Assembly: GCF_019973775.1 (NCBI RefSeq) | Contig: NZ_AP025032.1 | Span: forward strand, 4,058,001-4,122,000 | Source of the DNA: Aureimonas sp. SA4125 | GTDB lineage: Bacteria; Pseudomonadota; Alphaproteobacteria; Rhizobiales; Rhizobiaceae | Length of the DNA stretch: 64,000 bases | Direction of reading: 5' to 3' | Shown: positions 17,426-25,926 of the stretch, one piece after another | How positions within the stretch are numbered: the first letter of the stretch is position 1 | Layout: each line of letters starts with the position of its first letter | Position numbers and translations under genes: made by a program | The notes under the pieces: generated by a model | Database searches by the model: none | What the model saw: only the letters and a program-made list of their open reading frames with translations | Told to the model about the DNA's origin: nothing

Positions 17426-18019
17426 ATGAGGGTATTCTGGCTGTCGCTGATGGCGACGACGCTGGCCGTGGCGCCGATGACGGCGGCATTGGCGAAGGAC
17501 GGCAAGATCGTCCTGGCGCAGGCCGACGATGATGACGACGACGACGATGCCGCTCCGGCCGCCGCGAGCGGGCCATCGCCCATGGCTCCCGCCGAAGCGC
17601 CGGGGAAGGGCATGCCGGCCAGCGCCCTCAACGCCAAGAAGCTCGGCCTCGCCGATGTCTCGCTGTCGAGCCAAGACGTACCGGAGCTGATCCTCGGCTC
17701 GGCCGAAAGCGAATTCGTCACCAACCACAAGCATTTCGTGCTGCGGGCCGGCCAGGGCTACCGCTGGAACATCACCTCGGCGGCGGGTCTTGAATACAAG
17801 TTCCGCGCGACCGACTTCTTCCGCAATGTATGGTTCAACCAGATCGTCATCGACGATCTCGAGATCCACATGGCCGGACCGCCGGCCTGGCTCGAGTTCG
17901 ACGCGATGGGAACGATCGCGATCCAGTTCACCTCCATCCGCCCCGGCGACTACGAATGGCACATCGACGGGCTCGATGGTGCGCAGGACATGAAGGGCAC
18001 GATCACGGTCGTGCCGTAG
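17426..18019 (+). CDS. Exported cupredoxin-like protein
   Basis: A 197-residue secreted protein. The signal peptide ends near ALAKDG. An Asp-rich stretch (eight Asp at about residues 34-41) and a Pro/Ala linker precede a beta-sandwich domain resembling cupredoxins (about residues 85-197). Phrases such as HFVLRAGQGYRWNIT and IRPGDYEWHIDG are typical. A complete blue-copper ligand set cannot be identified with certainty. Candidate ligands are the histidines in NHKHFVL and EWHIDG, and no Cys is present, so it may not be an electron carrier. RBS AAGGGGAGGA precedes the ATG. It lies within the PQQ-ABC operon. Confidence 0.75.
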   Translation: MRVFWLSLMATTLAVAPMTAALAKDGKIVLAQADDDDDDDDAAPAAASGPSPMAPAEAPGKGMPASALNAKKLGLADVSLSSQDVPELILGSAESEFVTNHKHFVLRAGQGYRWNITSAAGLEYKFRATDFFRNVWFNQIVIDDLEIHMAGPPAWLEFDAMGTIAIQFTSIRPGDYEWHIDGLDGAQDMKGTITVVP

Positions 18020-18027
18020 GGACCGAC

Positions 18028-18843
18028 ATGGGATCCAACGATCCGCGCGCCTTCCCGCGCTCTGCGGGACGGCCGGTTCCAGCGCTCGACATCGCGGGCG
18101 TCAGCCACTCCTATGGAGCCCGGCTGGCGCTCGACGATGTCTCGTTCACTGTTCCGCAGGGCAGCTTCACCGCGCTTCTCGGTCCCAACGGCGCCGGCAA
18201 GTCGACGCTGTTCTCGCTCGTCACCCGCCTCTACAACACGTCCAAGGGCGAGATCTCGATCCTCGGCCGGGCGCTGTCGCGCGAACCGGGCGAAGCGCTG
18301 CGCCGCCTCGGCGTCGTGTTCCAGGCGCGCACTCTCGACCTCGATCTGTCGATCCGCCAGAATCTCGCCTATCACGCGGCGCTTCACGGCCTGCCCGGTC
18401 GTGTCGCGCGGGCGCGGACGGAGGCGATCCTGAAGGGAAGCGACCTGATGGACCGCCTCGGCGAAAAGGCCCGCAATCTCTCGGGCGGCCAGCTGCGCCG
18501 CGTCGAGATCGTGCGCGCCTTCATGCATTCCCCAGAGCTCATCCTTCTCGACGAGCCGACCGTCGGTCTCGACATCGGCTCGCGGGCCGAGATCGTGGCC
18601 GAGGTCCGCCGTCTCGTGCGGCAGGAGGGCGTCAGCGTCCTCTGGGCGACGCACCTCATCGACGAGGTCGAGGCAAGCGACCGGGTGGTCGTTCTGCACA
18701 AGGGCAGGGTCCTCGCCGAGGGCGGCGTTGCCGCCATCGTCGAGGACCAGGGCGCCAGCTCGATCCGCGACGCTTTTGCCACCCTTACCGGCCTTGCCCG
18801 GCCTGATCTCGGCGGCCCCGTCGCCGCGGAGTTCCGGACGTGA
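18028..18843 (+). CDS. ABC transporter ATP-binding protein, PQQ-dependent alcohol dehydrogenase system
   Basis: A 271-residue ABC ATPase. It has Walker A GPNGAGKST (about 55-63), signature LSGGQLRRVEIVRA (about 152), Walker B LILLDEPT, and a switch histidine in WATHLIDEVE. It is of the drug/polysaccharide-export ABC-2 type, matching the permease that follows with a GTGA overlap. This ATPase/permease pair is a regular partner of PQQ-dependent alcohol dehydrogenases. The transported molecule is unknown. The ATG at 18028 lies 8 nt after the cupredoxin stop. Confidence 0.92.
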   Translation: MGSNDPRAFPRSAGRPVPALDIAGVSHSYGARLALDDVSFTVPQGSFTALLGPNGAGKSTLFSLVTRLYNTSKGEISILGRALSREPGEALRRLGVVFQARTLDLDLSIRQNLAYHAALHGLPGRVARARTEAILKGSDLMDRLGEKARNLSGGQLRRVEIVRAFMHSPELILLDEPTVGLDIGSRAEIVAEVRRLVRQEGVSVLWATHLIDEVEASDRVVVLHKGRVLAEGGVAAIVEDQGASSIRDAFATLTGLARPDLGGPVAAEFRT

Positions 18844-19688
18844 GCGACGCCGTCCGGACTCCGGCAGACAGCCCTCCCCGGCCCGGCTTTACCTCGGCCC
18901 ACTATCTCATCTGCTTCTGGGGCATCGTCTGGCGCGAGGCGCTGCGGTTCCTGCACCAGCGCGAGCGCTTCGTGTCGGCGCTGGTGCGCCCGCTGCTCTG
19001 GCTGTTCATCTTCGCCGCGGGCTTTCGCCAGGTGCTCGGCGTTTCCATCGTGCCCCCCTACCAGACCTACATTCTCTACGAGGTCTACATCACGCCGGGT
19101 CTCATCGGCATGATCCAGCTCTTCAACGGCATGCAATCCTCGCTGTCCATGGTCTACGACCGCGAGACCGGTTCGATGAAGACGCTGCTCGTCTCGCCGC
19201 TGCCGCGCTGGTTCCTCCTGGTGTCGAAGCTGTCGGCGGGTGTCGCGGTGTCGCTCGTCCAGGTCTACGTCTTCTTCGCCATCGCCTGGTTCTGGGAAGT
19301 GCATCCCCCGGCGATCGGCTATCTCACCGTGTTTCCGGCCCTCGTCCTGTCGGGCCTGATGCTCGGCGCGCTCGGGATGCTGCTGTCATCGCTGGTCCAG
19401 CAGCTCGAGAATTTTGCCGGGGTGATGAACTTCGTGATCTTTCCGATGTATTTTGCCTCATCGGCGCTCTATCCGCTCTGGCGCATCCTCGAATCGAGCC
19501 CGCTTCTCTACCGGATCTGCCAGGCCAATCCCTTTACCCACGCGGTGGAGCTGATACGCTTCGCCCTCTATGGCCAGTTGAACCTGGCGGCGCTCGCGGT
19601 CGTTTTCGGCTGTACGGTCCTTTTCCTCGGCGGGGCGATCCTTGCCTATGATCCCGGCCGTGGCGTCATCGGCCGCAAGCGGCAATAG
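18840..19688 (+). CDS. ABC-2 type permease of the PQQ-associated transporter
   Basis: A 282-residue inner-membrane permease with about six hydrophobic segments, for example PLLWLFIFAAGF, the SLVQVYVFFAIAWFW helix and the final ALAVVFGCTVLFLGGAILAY. The ABC-2 family pattern LFNGMQSSLSMVYDRETGSMKTLLVSPLPRW is clear, as is FPMYFASSALYPLW. The GTG start overlaps the ATPase stop, so the two are coupled. It is likely an exporter, working with the binding protein at 12546-13814, which is unusual because exporters rarely use one. Confidence 0.9.
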   Translation: MSDAVRTPADSPPRPGFTSAHYLICFWGIVWREALRFLHQRERFVSALVRPLLWLFIFAAGFRQVLGVSIVPPYQTYILYEVYITPGLIGMIQLFNGMQSSLSMVYDRETGSMKTLLVSPLPRWFLLVSKLSAGVAVSLVQVYVFFAIAWFWEVHPPAIGYLTVFPALVLSGLMLGALGMLLSSLVQQLENFAGVMNFVIFPMYFASSALYPLWRILESSPLLYRICQANPFTHAVELIRFALYGQLNLAALAVVFGCTVLFLGGAILAYDPGRGVIGRKRQ

Positions 19689-19777
19689 GCAACGCGAGTC
19701 CGCTGCAGGCGGTAGAGACGGATCGAAGGTGCAGGCCCACTTCTCGCTCGCAGCCCACATATCCTGGGGAGGATAAC

Positions 19778-20635
19778 ATGACATCGACGAGATGGCGGAT
19801 TTTGTCCTGCTGCATGCTGGCGCTCTGGGGCACCGATGTGGCCTCGGCGCAGACGACACCACGCCCGATACCGGAAGGGTTCGTCCTGCCCGGCCCGCCG
19901 CCGACCAACGCTCCAGGCGCAACCGGCGCCGACGCCCCGGTCGCCCCCGCGAATGCCGCCTCTTCGCCGACACTGCCGACGGCAGCGCCCGCTTCGGCGG
20001 CGACGTCGGCAGGCCCACGCCCGATCGTCGGTTCCATGGCCGTCGCACCTGCTGCCGTGGCGCCCGGCGCCGGCACGACGCAGCTGCTCGGACAAGTGCC
20101 CGGCGGCCCCCGTGCCTGGCCCTGTATCCAGCGCAAGCTCGACCATGTCGACGCTGGCCAGGTCTGGCAGGGACCGCCACTGGAGAGCGTCGCGGGCGCA
20201 CCGCGCACGGAAGCGATCAGCCAGTTCGTCGCTTCCGTCGCACCCCGCCGGGTGCCGCTGGGCGATGCCGAAGCCAAGGCCCGCGATTTCGTCCGTTCGC
20301 TGCCGGAAGCCGAGCGAAAGGATCGCGCCACCGCTGCCTTCGCCGAGCTTCTGGCGCTGCTGAATAGCGAGCGGACCAGCATCATGAACGGCATCGAGCG
20401 CTATGGCGCCAAGCAGCAGGCGCTGGCCGCCAAGCTGCGCGAAGAGAATGCCGCACTGAGCGACCTGCGCAACAAGGGTGAGATGGCAAAGGCCGCCGAC
20501 GCGCTGGAGGCGCTGCAGTGGGACACGCGGGTCTTCGATGAGCGGCGCCGGTCGTTGACCTATGTCTGCGAGGTGCCGACGCTCATCGAACAACGCCTGT
20601 TCGCCTTGGGCCGGGCAATGAGCGGCGCGCTGTAG
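19778..20635 (+). CDS. Exported protein of unknown function in the quinoprotein cluster
   Basis: A 285-residue secreted protein I cannot assign to a named family. The signal peptide ends DVASAQ. A long Pro/Ala-rich, probably disordered region runs to about residue 110. A mainly helical C-terminal domain follows (RAWPCIQRKLDHVDAGQVWQGP, then LLALLNSERTSIMNGIERYGAKQQALAAKLREENAALSDL, a likely coiled coil). Two cysteines occur in the mature part. Strong RBS (GGGGAGGA) 4-5 nt before the ATG. Its position after the ABC permease suggests it belongs to the PQQ-associated export system. Confidence 0.65.
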   Translation: MTSTRWRILSCCMLALWGTDVASAQTTPRPIPEGFVLPGPPPTNAPGATGADAPVAPANAASSPTLPTAAPASAATSAGPRPIVGSMAVAPAAVAPGAGTTQLLGQVPGGPRAWPCIQRKLDHVDAGQVWQGPPLESVAGAPRTEAISQFVASVAPRRVPLGDAEAKARDFVRSLPEAERKDRATAAFAELLALLNSERTSIMNGIERYGAKQQALAAKLREENAALSDLRNKGEMAKAADALEALQWDTRVFDERRRSLTYVCEVPTLIEQRLFALGRAMSGAL

Positions 20636-20642
20636 AACGCTA

Positions 20643-20845
20643 GAGCATGGTCCCGAAAGGTGGCTTCCGACTTTCGAAAGAGACCATGCGGAAACAAAGA
20701 ACCAAAGCAGGACGGCGATTTGAAGAAAGGCCATCCCGCTTTGGCGTTACGGGCGATTTTCCGGGCTCGCGCGAAACGCCGGCTTTCAAGTTGCCGCGCC
20801 GGATACTGCGAAAAGCCGGTTCCCACTTGTTCGCCCGGCGCTCTA
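20643..20845. repeat. Rhizobial-type palindromic repeats between convergent genes
   Basis: Two elements. At 20645-20689 GCATGGTC and GACCATGC are perfect inverted arms enclosing a second inner pair CGAAAG/CTTTCG, the layout of the 'GATCATGC...CCGAAA' repeats of Rhizobiales. At 20795-20845 lies a second copy of the repeat seen at 13928-13978. The whole 274-bp gap holds no gene and sits between convergent genes, where such repeats often act as hairpins in both transcripts. Confidence 0.6.
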
Positions 20846-20909
20846 TCGCCTGGACGGGTGCGTGCTGCGCGGGCGAGCCGGCAGGACGCTACTCTCCGGG
20901 ACCCGCCCG

Positions 20910-21491
20910 CTATTCGTCCGGGCGCGTCTCCGGCTCCCGCGGTTCGAGCGGAAGGCCGGCCTCGGCCCAGCCGTCGGTGCCGTCGGGATACCAATGGACG
21001 GCGCCGTAGCCGGCCGAGAGCGCGCGACGGGCGGCGTTCCAGCTCATCCAGCAGTCGCGCAGGCAGTAGAAAACCACGGGTCGCTGCTTGTCGCCGCCCG
21101 TCGCCCTCGCCAGACCATTCAGAAAATAGGCTTCCATTGCCGGCGGCAGCGCGCCGTAGCCGGTGTCGACCAGCCAGACGGAACCCGGAATATCCCGGCG
21201 CGGCTTGGGATGCCAGACGGTCCCCTCGGGCAGGCCCTGCGGCCGCGGCGCCCGCGGCAGGACGTCGACGAAGACGGCACGTTTTTCATCATGGAGAAGC
21301 TTCGCCGCATCGGTATCGACCACGTTGGCGCCGGCAAGCGTTGCCGGTGTCGGCGAGCGGTAGTCATCCATTCGATAGCCCGGCGGCTCGACCGGAACAT
21401 CCACCGGCGCCGCAGTCGTCACGGCAAGTGCCGGGGTGCCGAGCGGCGTCAAGAAGGCCAGCGCGAGTGCAAACGCCGCCAGACCGCGCAT
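20910..21491 (-). CDS. PQQ-dependent catabolism-associated CXXXCW rhodanese-like protein
   Basis: A 193-residue exported protein. The signal peptide ends ALAV. The domain is rhodanese-like, with VFVDVLPRAP near residue 75 and IPGSVWLVDTGYG. The catalytic-loop equivalent is YCLRDCW, so two cysteines and the Trp of the family motif are present. Its role is unproven; periplasmic redox or sulfur handling during quinoprotein maturation is an inference. It is the third gene of the xoxG-xoxJ unit, starting 1 nt after the xoxJ stop, and converges with the 19778 gene. Confidence 0.85.
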   Translation of the reverse strand: MRGLAAFALALAFLTPLGTPALAVTTAAPVDVPVEPPGYRMDDYRSPTPATLAGANVVDTDAAKLLHDEKRAVFVDVLPRAPRPQGLPEGTVWHPKPRRDIPGSVWLVDTGYGALPPAMEAYFLNGLARATGGDKQRPVVFYCLRDCWMSWNAARRALSAGYGAVHWYPDGTDGWAEAGLPLEPREPETRPDE

Positions 21492-21492
21492 T

Positions 21493-22356
21493 CTAGCCGC
21501 CGTGCTTCTTCGAGACGATCGGCTTGTCCTGCTCGTCGAGCAATGGCACGCCGAACGACAGGAGGATCTCGTTCAGCTCGTCCTGATTGGAGCGGATCAT
21601 GTCGTTCAGCGTCCGCTTCCACTCCTGGTCTGAGACGCGGACGCCCATGGTGATGCGAAAGGCCATCGGCGGACCCTTCGTCTCGCTCACCAGCGGCGTC
21701 ACGACGTAGTCCTTCTTGGCCTCGCGGGCGTAGTAGCCGGCCTGCGGACCCCAAAGGATCGCCGCATCGATCTCGCCCTTGCCGAGATCCTCGATCATCT
21801 GCTGGGCCGAGTTGTCGTAGCGGGTGTCGACCATCAGCTGGTAGCCCCGCGCCTTTCCGATCAGGCCGGCGCGGGCCATGTAGGTGCCGGGCGGGGTGCC
21901 GGCGACAACGCCGATCACCTTGTCCTTCAGAAGCGGATCGCCGATGGTCGTGACGCCGGCCAGCGGACCGTCCTTCGGCACGACAAGCGAATAGGCGGTG
22001 CGGTAATAGGCGTTGGTGTTCTGGACGAGCTCGTCGCCTTGCGGATAGCTCATGATGACGTCGCAGGCATTGGCGGCCAGCGTCATCCGCACGAATCCCG
22101 TCGCTTGCGGGAAGAAGCTGTAGCTCACCGACTTTCGCCCGAGCTTTGCCGCGACGAAATCGGCGAGGGCATTTTCAAACCCCGCGCCCTTGTCGTTGGA
22201 AAAGGGGAGGTTGCTGGGGTCGGCGCAGACCCTCAGCACATTGGGATCGACCAGCTCGATCGAACCGCCGAATTCGCGGTCCTGCGCATGCGCGGTGCCG
22301 GCAAGGGCGAAAAGGGCGGCAGCGGCGAGGCCAAGGCTGGTGCGAAACCCGCTCAT
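21493..22356 (-). CDS. xoxJ: XoxJ/MxaJ periplasmic binding-protein-like methanol dehydrogenase accessory protein
   Basis: A 287-residue periplasmic protein. The signal peptide ends AHAQ, followed by a type-2 binding-protein fold: LRVCADPSNLPFSNDKGAGFENALADFVAAKLG, then FVRMTLAANACDVIMSYPQGDELVQNT. MxaJ/XoxJ proteins are required for activity or maturation of methanol dehydrogenase, probably by opening or activating the apo-enzyme; the mechanism is not settled. It starts 4 nt after the xoxG stop and is followed by the CXXXCW gene, forming one operon. The ATG at 22356 gives a proper signal peptide. Confidence 0.92.
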   Translation of the reverse strand: MSGFRTSLGLAAAALFALAGTAHAQDREFGGSIELVDPNVLRVCADPSNLPFSNDKGAGFENALADFVAAKLGRKSVSYSFFPQATGFVRMTLAANACDVIMSYPQGDELVQNTNAYYRTAYSLVVPKDGPLAGVTTIGDPLLKDKVIGVVAGTPPGTYMARAGLIGKARGYQLMVDTRYDNSAQQMIEDLGKGEIDAAILWGPQAGYYAREAKKDYVVTPLVSETKGPPMAFRITMGVRVSDQEWKRTLNDMIRSNQDELNEILLSFGVPLLDEQDKPIVSKKHGG

Positions 22357-22360
22357 CGCC

Positions 22361-23086
22361 TCAGAACCCCAGGCAGGAATTTTCGGCCGCCTGCGCTTCC
22401 TTGTTGAGCGCCGGCTTTTTCGGCTCGCCCCGCGGAATGGCCCCGTCGGCCCGGCCACGAAGATAGACGTAGATGCTGTCGAGGAAGCACATCACGTTCA
22501 CGTCCTCGCCCCAGGCGGGCATGATCGAATTGACCGGATGCCACTTGTTCTGCTGACCGTTCACCACGATTCCGGTGAAGTCGTAGTAGTTGATCCGCTG
22601 CAGCTGCTCGGCGAGATTCGGCGCGAAGGACGAGCCGAGGCCGTCAGGCCCGTGGCACTGGAAGCAGTTGGCAGAATACTTCTTGTAGCCGCGCCAGGTG
22701 TAGTAGTCGAACGTTCCGTCGGCATTCTTGGCGTAGATGGGATTGCCAGCCGAGTCGACAAACTTGCCCTCTTCCCCGGGCGTCGCTTCCATTCCGTTCT
22801 CTTTCGAGTCGATCGACATTGCGCCGCCAGCGGCGGGCGCGGCCGAGGCAGTGGCCGTTGCAGCTGCCGGCGCAGCGGCAGCAGGGGCGGTCGGCGCTGC
22901 GGCTGGTGCCGCCGGCGTGGCAGCGGGCGTCGCGGGCGCGGCAGCCGGAGAAGTGGCGGTGGCCGCAGCCGCGCCGGCGGGGGCCGCCGGCACGATCTGT
23001 GCAGGCGCCTGGGCCGTCTGGGCCGAACCGAGGGAGGTCGTCGCCAGAAGGGCGGTGCCGGCAAGGGCGAGTAGGGTGCGGTTCAT
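22361..23086 (-). CDS. xoxG: XoxG cytochrome c, electron acceptor of XoxF
   Basis: A 241-residue periplasmic c-type cytochrome. Signal peptide to about residue 22, then an unusually long Ala/Pro-rich linker (about 24-90), then the haem domain. The haem motif is CFQCH (C141, C144, H145), and the likely axial methionine is M189 in NSIMPAWGED. It accepts electrons from the PQQ of XoxF and passes them to a terminal oxidase pathway. The linker length is odd compared with compact XoxG/MxaG and may tether or extend the protein in the periplasm. Operon with xoxJ. Confidence 0.92.
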   Translation of the reverse strand: MNRTLLALAGTALLATTSLGSAQTAQAPAQIVPAAPAGAAAATATSPAAAPATPAATPAAPAAAPTAPAAAAPAAATATASAAPAAGGAMSIDSKENGMEATPGEEGKFVDSAGNPIYAKNADGTFDYYTWRGYKKYSANCFQCHGPDGLGSSFAPNLAEQLQRINYYDFTGIVVNGQQNKWHPVNSIMPAWGEDVNVMCFLDSIYVYLRGRADGAIPRGEPKKPALNKEAQAAENSCLGF

Positions 23087-23211
23087 CGAAGCCTCATGGA
23101 ATAACCGGGTCCTGATCGACCGGCCCGGCCGACGCTGACAATACAAAGACACAACATCGATAACGCATCGAAACTGCGATAGATGCGTAAGACGATAGAT
23201 CTGCGGACACT

Positions 23212-23248
23212 TACCAGACGTGAACAATCGCTACCGGACGTGAACAAT
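23212..23248 (-). promoter_or_regulatory. Tandem 17-bp direct repeat, 20-bp period, upstream of xoxG
   Basis: TACCAGACGTGAACAAT at 23212-23228 is followed after 3 bp by TACCGGACGTGAACAAT at 23232-23248. Only one of 17 positions differs. The exact two-turn spacing is typical of tandem sites for a dimeric activator such as a NarL/FixJ- or OmpR-type response regulator. The core CGTGAACA also occurs once upstream of fae and once, inverted, upstream of xoxF. Confidence 0.6.
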
Positions 23249-23373
23249 TTCGCTCCGCCCCACGGCTCCGCCGTCGATATTTACCTGAGTGTTTTTCGTC
23301 TGCACGAATGCATGCGGTAGATAGACAAAACCCGGCGATCAGCCACGGCCGCTCGTCGGGTTCGGTGGCGGTT

Positions 23374-23399
23374 GACCTCGCCGCCGGAGCGGCGAGGTC
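23374..23399 (-). terminator. GC-rich stem-loop after xoxF
   Basis: Perfect 11-bp arms (GACCTCGCCGC at 23374-23384 and its complement at 23389-23399) enclose a 4-nt loop, 16 nt past the xoxF stop. No T-run follows on the minus strand, so it may protect the abundant xoxF mRNA 3' end or attenuate read-through into xoxG rather than terminate fully. Confidence 0.6.
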
Positions 23400-23414
23400 G
23401 AGAGTTGAACGCGC

Positions 23415-25262
23415 CTACTTCGCCGCGGTCTGGTTCGGAACGGTGAACACCGTCAGCTGGCCGCCGAGCGCGGTGTACTTCGACAGGGCGGCGTAGCCGC
23501 CGACCGCGCCGAGACCGGCGTTCGGGTCGGTGAGGCCGGCCGCGAGGCCGATGCCCGCCCAGCCGCCGATGCCCGAGAGCACGCCGACGAACTGCTGGCC
23601 GTCAGTCTCATAGGTCATCACGTTGGCGATGATGCCCGACGGGGTCTTGAACTTGTAGAGTTCCTCGCCCGTGGTCGAGTCGACAGCCTTCAGAAAACCT
23701 TCCAGCGTGCCGTAGAACACGATGTCGCCAGCCGTGGCGAGCGCACCCGACCAGACCGAGAACTGCTCGGGGAGCGACCAGACGATCTCACCCTTGCCGG
23801 CGTCCCAGGCAATGAAGTTGCCCATGCCGCCATGGCTGTTGGGGGCCGGGTACATCGACAGCGTCGCGCCGACATAGGGCTGGCCGGCGGTGTAGGCGAC
23901 ACGGAACGGCTCGTAGTCCATGCAGACGTGGTTGGTCGGCACGTAGAACAGCTTGGTCTTCGGCGAGAACGCCGCCGGCTGCTGGTCCTTGGTGCCGAGA
24001 GCGGCCGGGCAGATGCCCGTCGAGTTCACGTCTTCGCCGTTCTGCTCGGTCGAGTACTGCGCGACCACCTGCGGACGGCCGTACTGCTCCGATTCCTTGT
24101 CCATGACGACTTCCGTCGCCCAGTTCACGGCCGGATCGTACTTCTTGGCGACGAGCAGTTCGCCGGTGGCACGGTCGAGCGTGTAGGCAAAGCCGTTGCG
24201 GTCGAAATGCGCCAGCACCTTGCGCGGAGCGCCGTCGACATCGATGTCCGCGAGGATCATCTCGTTGACGCCGTCGAAGTCCCACTCGTCGTGCGGGGTC
24301 ATCTGATAGACCCACTTCGCCATGCCGGTGTCGGCATCACGCGCCATGATGGCCATCGACCACTTGTTGTCGCCCGGACGCTGCGACGGGTTCCAGGTCG
24401 AGGGGTTGCCCGTGCCGTAATAGATGAGGTTCAGCTCCGGATCGTAGGAGTACCAGCCCCAGGTGGTGCCGCCACCGATCTTCCACTGATCGCCTTCCCA
24501 GGTCTTCAGCGAAGAGTCCGCACCGACGGGCTTGCCGAGGGCCGTGGTCTTCTCCGGGTCGAACAGCATTTCGGCGTCCGGGCCCGTGGAATAGGCGCGC
24601 CATGCCTGCGTGCCGTCCTTGAGATTGTAGGCCGTCAGCGATCCGCGCACGCCGAACTCGCCGCCGGAGATGCCGATCATCACCTTGTCCTTGACGACCA
24701 TCGGCGCGGCCGTGCCGGTCTCGCCCTTGCTCGGATCGCCGTTCTTGACCGTCCAGACCTGCTCGCCGGTCGCCGCATCGAGCGCAACCACCGTGGTGTC
24801 CGCCTGATGCAGGATGATCAGGTTCTTGCCGCCCTCGGCAGCCGGGGCATAGGCAACGCCGCGGTTGACGGTATCGCAGCACATCACCGGAATGACGTTC
24901 GGATCCTGCACCGGCTCGTACTTCCACTTGATCGACCCGTTATCCTTCAGGTCGAGCGCGTAGACGATGTTCGGGAACGGCGTGTGGACAAACATCGTGT
25001 CCCCGATCACCAGCGGATTGCCTTCATGGCCGCGCAGAACGCCGGTCGAGAAGGTCCAGGCCGGGACGAGGTCCTTGACGTTGCCCTTGTTGATCTTGTC
25101 GAGGGTCGAGTATCGCGTGTTGGCGTAATCGCCCGTCGGCATCGTCCAGTCCGCAGCATTTTGCTGCATCGTTGCCAACGCCTCGTTCGCGGAAGCAATC
25201 CCGGCCCCGAGGCCGATCATCAGGCTCGTCGCCAGTGCCGCCTTCGTCATCATTTTTAGCAT
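23415..25262 (-). CDS. xoxF: XoxF lanthanide-dependent, PQQ-containing methanol dehydrogenase
   Basis: The 615-residue periplasmic enzyme oxidises methanol (and possibly formaldehyde) with PQQ. Signal peptide to ASA at residue 25. The adjacent disulfide cysteines are C128-C129. Expected metal ligands are E202, N286 and catalytic D328, plus D330 in WDFDGVNE. This extra Asp, two after the catalytic one, marks the lanthanide (XoxF) group; calcium MxaF has Ala there. RBS GGAGG is 6 nt before the ATG at 25262. XoxG and XoxJ follow. No mxaF or mxaI is present in the window. Confidence 0.97.
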   Translation of the reverse strand: MLKMMTKAALATSLMIGLGAGIASANEALATMQQNAADWTMPTGDYANTRYSTLDKINKGNVKDLVPAWTFSTGVLRGHEGNPLVIGDTMFVHTPFPNIVYALDLKDNGSIKWKYEPVQDPNVIPVMCCDTVNRGVAYAPAAEGGKNLIILHQADTTVVALDAATGEQVWTVKNGDPSKGETGTAAPMVVKDKVMIGISGGEFGVRGSLTAYNLKDGTQAWRAYSTGPDAEMLFDPEKTTALGKPVGADSSLKTWEGDQWKIGGGTTWGWYSYDPELNLIYYGTGNPSTWNPSQRPGDNKWSMAIMARDADTGMAKWVYQMTPHDEWDFDGVNEMILADIDVDGAPRKVLAHFDRNGFAYTLDRATGELLVAKKYDPAVNWATEVVMDKESEQYGRPQVVAQYSTEQNGEDVNSTGICPAALGTKDQQPAAFSPKTKLFYVPTNHVCMDYEPFRVAYTAGQPYVGATLSMYPAPNSHGGMGNFIAWDAGKGEIVWSLPEQFSVWSGALATAGDIVFYGTLEGFLKAVDSTTGEELYKFKTPSGIIANVMTYETDGQQFVGVLSGIGGWAGIGLAAGLTDPNAGLGAVGGYAALSKYTALGGQLTVFTVPNQTAAK

Positions 25263-25926
25263 TAGATTCCTCCGAAGGAACTAAACCCACCGGCTCCCGC
25301 GAACGGAATGTTCACGCGCGACCGCCTCGATCACAATGGGGAAGGTTTCCGGCAGCGTGTCACGACCGCCAATAGGGGTCTTGGTGGGCACCGTTGAAAC
25401 TGCCCTACCGTGGCCTTCGAGATTCGCCATGCTCCCAACACGGCGACCTTGAAGCCGGAAACCATGGAGCGAGGCTAGGCTGAGAAGAATGCGGATGCAA
25501 GCGGCTCGACACCGAATTCATGTGTGCAATGCAACATACTTACGGTGCGCCGCGGTATAACCATTGATCTTCGGCTCTTGCATTCAGGATATTTTCCTTA
25601 TTGAACACTTACGATATACGTATTTCTTCATGCTATTGATATGAAATACAATACAGACCCCATTACGCCCAAGAAACCTCCTTATCCGAATCGGAAATGG
25701 CTTCAAACGGAGGGTGGATAAAGCCTGCGCGCCGTCATTTTCATCACCGCAGCGTTCAGATAATTTATCTCCCGCCGACAGGGTGGAGAAAACGACTTTC
25801 AGTGGGCGCGCCCCATAGCTCAGGTTACGTCGTTCTCAGACTTTCGGCATAATTGCGTGAATCCCGTTGGGATCTGATAAAGGCCGTCGCGTCAGGGCAT
25901 CGCCGCAGACAGGAGGGCGAAAAACG
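25263..25926. promoter_or_regulatory. Divergent AT-rich control region between xoxF and the zinc hydrolase
   Basis: A 664-bp gene-free gap between divergent genes. Its central part (about 25490-25720) is markedly AT-richer than the surrounding coding DNA. TGTTCACG at 25309-25316, about 50 bp before the xoxF start, is the inverted form of the octamer in the xoxG tandem repeat. AGGAGG at 25911-25916 serves the rightward gene. The length is large for two promoters, so a long leader or a small RNA is possible, but none could be identified. Confidence 0.5.

Larger units (their letters stand above)
23087..23414. promoter_or_regulatory. xoxG promoter region downstream of xoxF
   Basis: This 328-bp gap separates xoxF from xoxG on the same strand. 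It holds a GC-rich hairpin just after xoxF (23374-23399) and a tandem direct repeat (23212-23248) 126-162 bp upstream of the xoxG start. xoxGJ therefore probably has its own regulated promoter. The part near 23140-23210 is locally AT-rich. No other gene is seen. Confidence 0.6.

Noticed and set aside
23832..25259. 475-codon plus-strand frame opposite xoxF
   Set aside because: It is fully antisense to xoxF, is His/Arg/Val-rich, and has no recognisable domain. XoxF on the other strand is certain.
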